A DNA stretch of 7,806 nt from Anaerolineales bacterium (GTDB lineage Bacteria; Chloroflexota; Anaerolineae; Anaerolineales; Villigracilaceae): assembly GCA_016789485.1 (NCBI GenBank), contig JAEURE010000118.1:1-7806 (forward strand), read 5' to 3'. The position numbers and the translations under genes were made by a program. Of the stretch, positions 6,194 through 7,806 are shown piece after piece (the first letter of the stretch is position 1; every line of letters begins with the position of its first letter). The notes under the pieces are model-generated. The model had not been told where the DNA came from, did not search any database, and saw only the letters and a list, made by a program, of their open reading frames with translations.

Positions 6194-7372
6194 TTACTTG
6201 GTCGCGCCTTCGAAGGCTGTCTTGACCCAGTCAGCCGCAGGAGTGGCGGCGTCAAAGACCTGGTCAGTGCCACAGAAATTACCCCAGTAGTTGCCCATGG
6301 CTTCCACTTGCGGGCGGAAGTAGGTGGTTTCAAATGCATCGAGCAAGCCCTGAACAAGCGGGTCGGTTACTTCGACTGTTGTATTTACAGGAACGTGGCC
6401 AGCTTCGTTCATCATGACAGTCTGCGACTCTTTGTTGGTGAGATAGAGAGCCACTTCAAGAGCAGCTTCCTTGTTTTCGCTGTTCGGGTTGAAGTAGAAA
6501 CCGTCTACACCGAGAAGAGGATTGGCAGGGCCACCAGGACCAGCAGGGAGCGGAGCTACAGCGAGTTTGTCACCAAGCGCGGCGCGATAATCGCCCATGG
6601 CCCAGTTACCATTGGTAATAGCGGCAACGGTGCCTTCGGTGAAGGGAGCGAGACCATCGCTGTCATTGCGGGGCCAGCCATTTGCAACGGAGATCTGGTA
6701 GAGATCGTTCAAATAAGAAATTGCGCTGGCAACTTTTGCCTGATTGGCATCGTCAGCAACAAAATTGAAGCTATCATCGAAGATCTGTCCGCCAAAGGCG
6801 CCGAAGAAGCCCCAGTGGTGATAGCAGCCAAAGCTGACAGAGACAGGAGTGCCGCCTTCCATCAAGGCCTTGAGATCGTCTGTTGAAGCGGGAGCTTCAG
6901 GGAGAAGGTCGGTGTTGTACCAGAACACAACTGCCTTGGTGGTTTCAGGAATACCGTATAGTTTGCCGTCGTACATCAAACCACCCTGGGCAAGTTCGCT
7001 ATAGTCTCCAAGTTTGCCGGCGGCAAGCTCGGTGATATCAGCAATGGTTCCAGCGCGAACCTGTCCACCGAGGTTATCGTTCGGAGCAATGAACAAGTCA
7101 GGACCACCGCCAGCGGCTACATCGGTGTCATATTTATTGAAGATATCGCTGAACGGTACTTGAAGTACATTGATCTTGATGTTGGGCAGATCGGCTGCTG
7201 CTTTTTCAAGATTTTTGGTGAGGGCGATTTCTTCAGCGGAACCGGTGCCGTAGGCGTGCCAGAAGGTGACTTCTGTGACATCTCCGCCGGCAGGTGCACC
7301 GCCGCCGCACGCAGCAAGCGCGAGGGATGCAATGATCAAAATGCTAAACAGGACGAGCAAATTTTTTTTCAT
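6194..7372 (-). CDS. malE: MalE-like sugar-binding lipoprotein (ABC transporter, family 1)
   Basis: This is a 392-residue extracellular solute-binding protein of the family 1 (MalE) type, expected to capture oligosaccharides and deliver them to the MalF/MalG pair. Residues 1-21 are a lipoprotein signal peptide with lipobox LAAC (Cys22), followed by a Gly/Ala tether. The mature part opens with VTFWHAYG (35-42), the usual first strand, and contains AAGGGPDLFIAPND (86-99), YGIPETTKAVVFWYN (139-153), FTEGTVAAITNGNWAM (244-259) and GVDGFYFNPNSENKEAA (288-304), all standard positions of this fold. Cys183 and Cys367 are the only other cysteines and might pair. The chosen ATG (7370-7372) has AAAGGAG 10 nt upstream. 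An in-frame ATG 11 codons earlier (7405) lacks a ribosome site and would put charged residues ahead of the signal peptide. The gene lies 98 bp after the ATPase gene. Maltodextrin as ligand is inferred from the neighbouring glucanase. Confidence 0.93.
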   Translation of the reverse strand: MKKNLLVLFSILIIASLALAACGGGAPAGGDVTEVTFWHAYGTGSAEEIALTKNLEKAAADLPNIKINVLQVPFSDIFNKYDTDVAAGGGPDLFIAPNDNLGGQVRAGTIADITELAAGKLGDYSELAQGGLMYDGKLYGIPETTKAVVFWYNTDLLPEAPASTDDLKALMEGGTPVSVSFGCYHHWGFFGAFGGQIFDDSFNFVADDANQAKVASAISYLNDLYQISVANGWPRNDSDGLAPFTEGTVAAITNGNWAMGDYRAALGDKLAVAPLPAGPGGPANPLLGVDGFYFNPNSENKEAALEVALYLTNKESQTVMMNEAGHVPVNTTVEVTDPLVQGLLDAFETTYFRPQVEAMGNYWGNFCGTDQVFDAATPAADWVKTAFEGATK

Positions 7373-7382
7373 TCTCTTACTA

Positions 7383-7389
7383 CTCCTTT
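7383..7389 (-). promoter_or_regulatory. malE ribosome binding site
   Basis: AAAGGAG on the minus strand, 10 nt before the ATG at 7372. It decides in favour of the start at 7372 over the in-frame ATG at 7405. Confidence 0.75.
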
Positions 7390-7398
7390 GAAATTTCG

Positions 7399-7411
7399 TA
7401 AACATTGTTTA
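7399..7411. promoter_or_regulatory. AT-rich 13-bp palindrome in the malE leader
   Basis: TAAACA-T-TGTTTA is a perfect 6-1-6 inverted repeat. On the minus strand a -10-like TACAAT (7411-7416) abuts it, though I see no good -35 at the right distance. It could be an operator for a promoter internal to the operon that boosts malE, or chance in an AT-rich gap. Confidence 0.25.
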
Positions 7412-7452
7412 TTGTAGAAATGAAAAAACAACCGGCGTTTGCTGCGAGTAAC

Positions 7453-7462
7453 CACCTCCTTT
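7453..7462 (-). promoter_or_regulatory. Orphan ideal anti-SD-complementary sequence between malK and malE
   Basis: On the minus strand this reads AAAGGAGGTG, a ten-base match to the complement of the conserved 16S rRNA 3' end. No ATG follows at a usable distance: a GTG overlaps it and a TTG comes about 23 nt later. It lies 8 nt past the stop of the ATPase gene and about 80 nt before malE. It may be a standby or pausing site or a relic; it is not the malE ribosome site. Confidence 0.35.
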
Positions 7463-7470
7463 TCAGGGGC

Positions 7471-7806
7471 TTATCGAATTGCCTCTTCTGTATTTGCATC
7501 GAAGATATGGAATTTATCCATATCAAAGATCACTTGAGTAGTATTGCCGACGCGTAGTTTGGAGCGCGGGTCTACGCGGCCGACGAATGTATTCTTCCCG
7601 CTGACAAGATATAGAAGTGTTTCATTACCCATTAATTCCGTCACGTCCACTTTGGAAGAGACGCTGACGCCATTAATGTTTTGAGGCGCAAACTCTGGAT
7701 CGTGGATGTTTTCAGGGCGAATGCCAAAGATCACACTGTGACCATTCAAACCTTTGTAAGGAGCTGTGTGGGAAGCAGGGATTTGAACCTGGAAATCGCC
7801 GGCGTC
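7471..7806 (-). CDS. malK: MalK/UgpC-like ABC transporter ATPase, C-terminal end (partial)
   Basis: Only the last 111 residues are inside the window; the frame stays open to the right edge. The segment is the C-terminal regulatory/TOBE part of CUT1 importer ATPases. It contains the hallmark GIRPENIHDPEF, then VDVTELMGNETLLYL and FVGRVDPRSKLRVGNTTQVIFDMDKFHIFD, in the usual order and ending a few residues after FD as these proteins do. The nucleotide-binding domain itself (Walker A, signature, Walker B) is outside the window and cannot be checked. In the family this part dimerises and can bind regulators. It is the first visible gene of the minus-strand malK-malE-malF-malG series and should power this importer. 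Similar ATPases (UgpC, MsmX) serve other sugars or several transporters, so malK is the likely rather than certain name. Confidence 0.88.
   Translation of the reverse strand, partial: DAGDFQVQIPASHTAPYKGLNGHSVIFGIRPENIHDPEFAPQNINGVSVSSKVDVTELMGNETLLYLVSGKNTFVGRVDPRSKLRVGNTTQVIFDMDKFHIFDANTEEAIR

Noticed and set aside
6308..6886. A 192-codon plus-strand open frame antisense to malE
   Set aside because: It lies wholly within the well-supported malE gene, shows no recognisable domain, and is explained by the codon use of the opposite strand.

Overview
The window looks like chromosomal DNA from a member of the Chloroflexota, most likely class Anaerolineae. The grounds are a sugar transporter whose binding protein is a lipoprotein with a glycine-rich stretch after the lipobox, a lipoprotein amylase, strong AGGAGG ribosome binding sites, middling base composition, and a PMT/ArnT-type (GT39) glycosyltransferase of the compact kind common in that phylum. 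The assignment is inferred from protein style only; no rRNA or marker gene is present.

Right to left on the minus strand lies a maltose/maltodextrin-type ABC importer locus. It holds the C-terminal end of a MalK/UgpC-like ATPase (7471-7806, cut by the window edge), a MalE-like binding lipoprotein (6194-7372), a MalF-like permease (5090-6100), a MalG-like permease (4073-5086) and a GH13 alpha-glucan hydrolase made as a lipoprotein (2417-3997). The plausible working model is that the surface-anchored enzyme cuts alpha-glucans outside the membrane, the binding protein captures the oligosaccharides, MalF/MalG carry them through the membrane, and the ATPase drives import. Two RNA-level punctuation marks interrupt this operon: a perfect 14-bp hairpin between malE and malF, and a terminator-like hairpin with a T tract between malG and the amylase gene.

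The left third is different. A small 88-residue membrane protein gene (2137-2403, plus strand) converges on the amylase gene. Divergent from it, one uninterrupted minus-strand frame of 682 codons runs from 2046 off the left edge. Its first ~365 residues are a GT39-type membrane glycosyltransferase, and from about residue 390 it is a MalF-type ABC permease with a recognisable EAA loop. This glycosyltransferase-permease fusion is the most unusual object in the window. It probably opens a second sugar-transporter locus whose other parts lie beyond the left edge. A perfect 17-bp palindrome (2096-2112) sits in the 90-bp gap between the two divergent start codons and is a candidate operator.

There is no gene-free stretch longer than about 100 bp. 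I see no tRNA, rRNA, CRISPR array, insertion sequence or phage gene.
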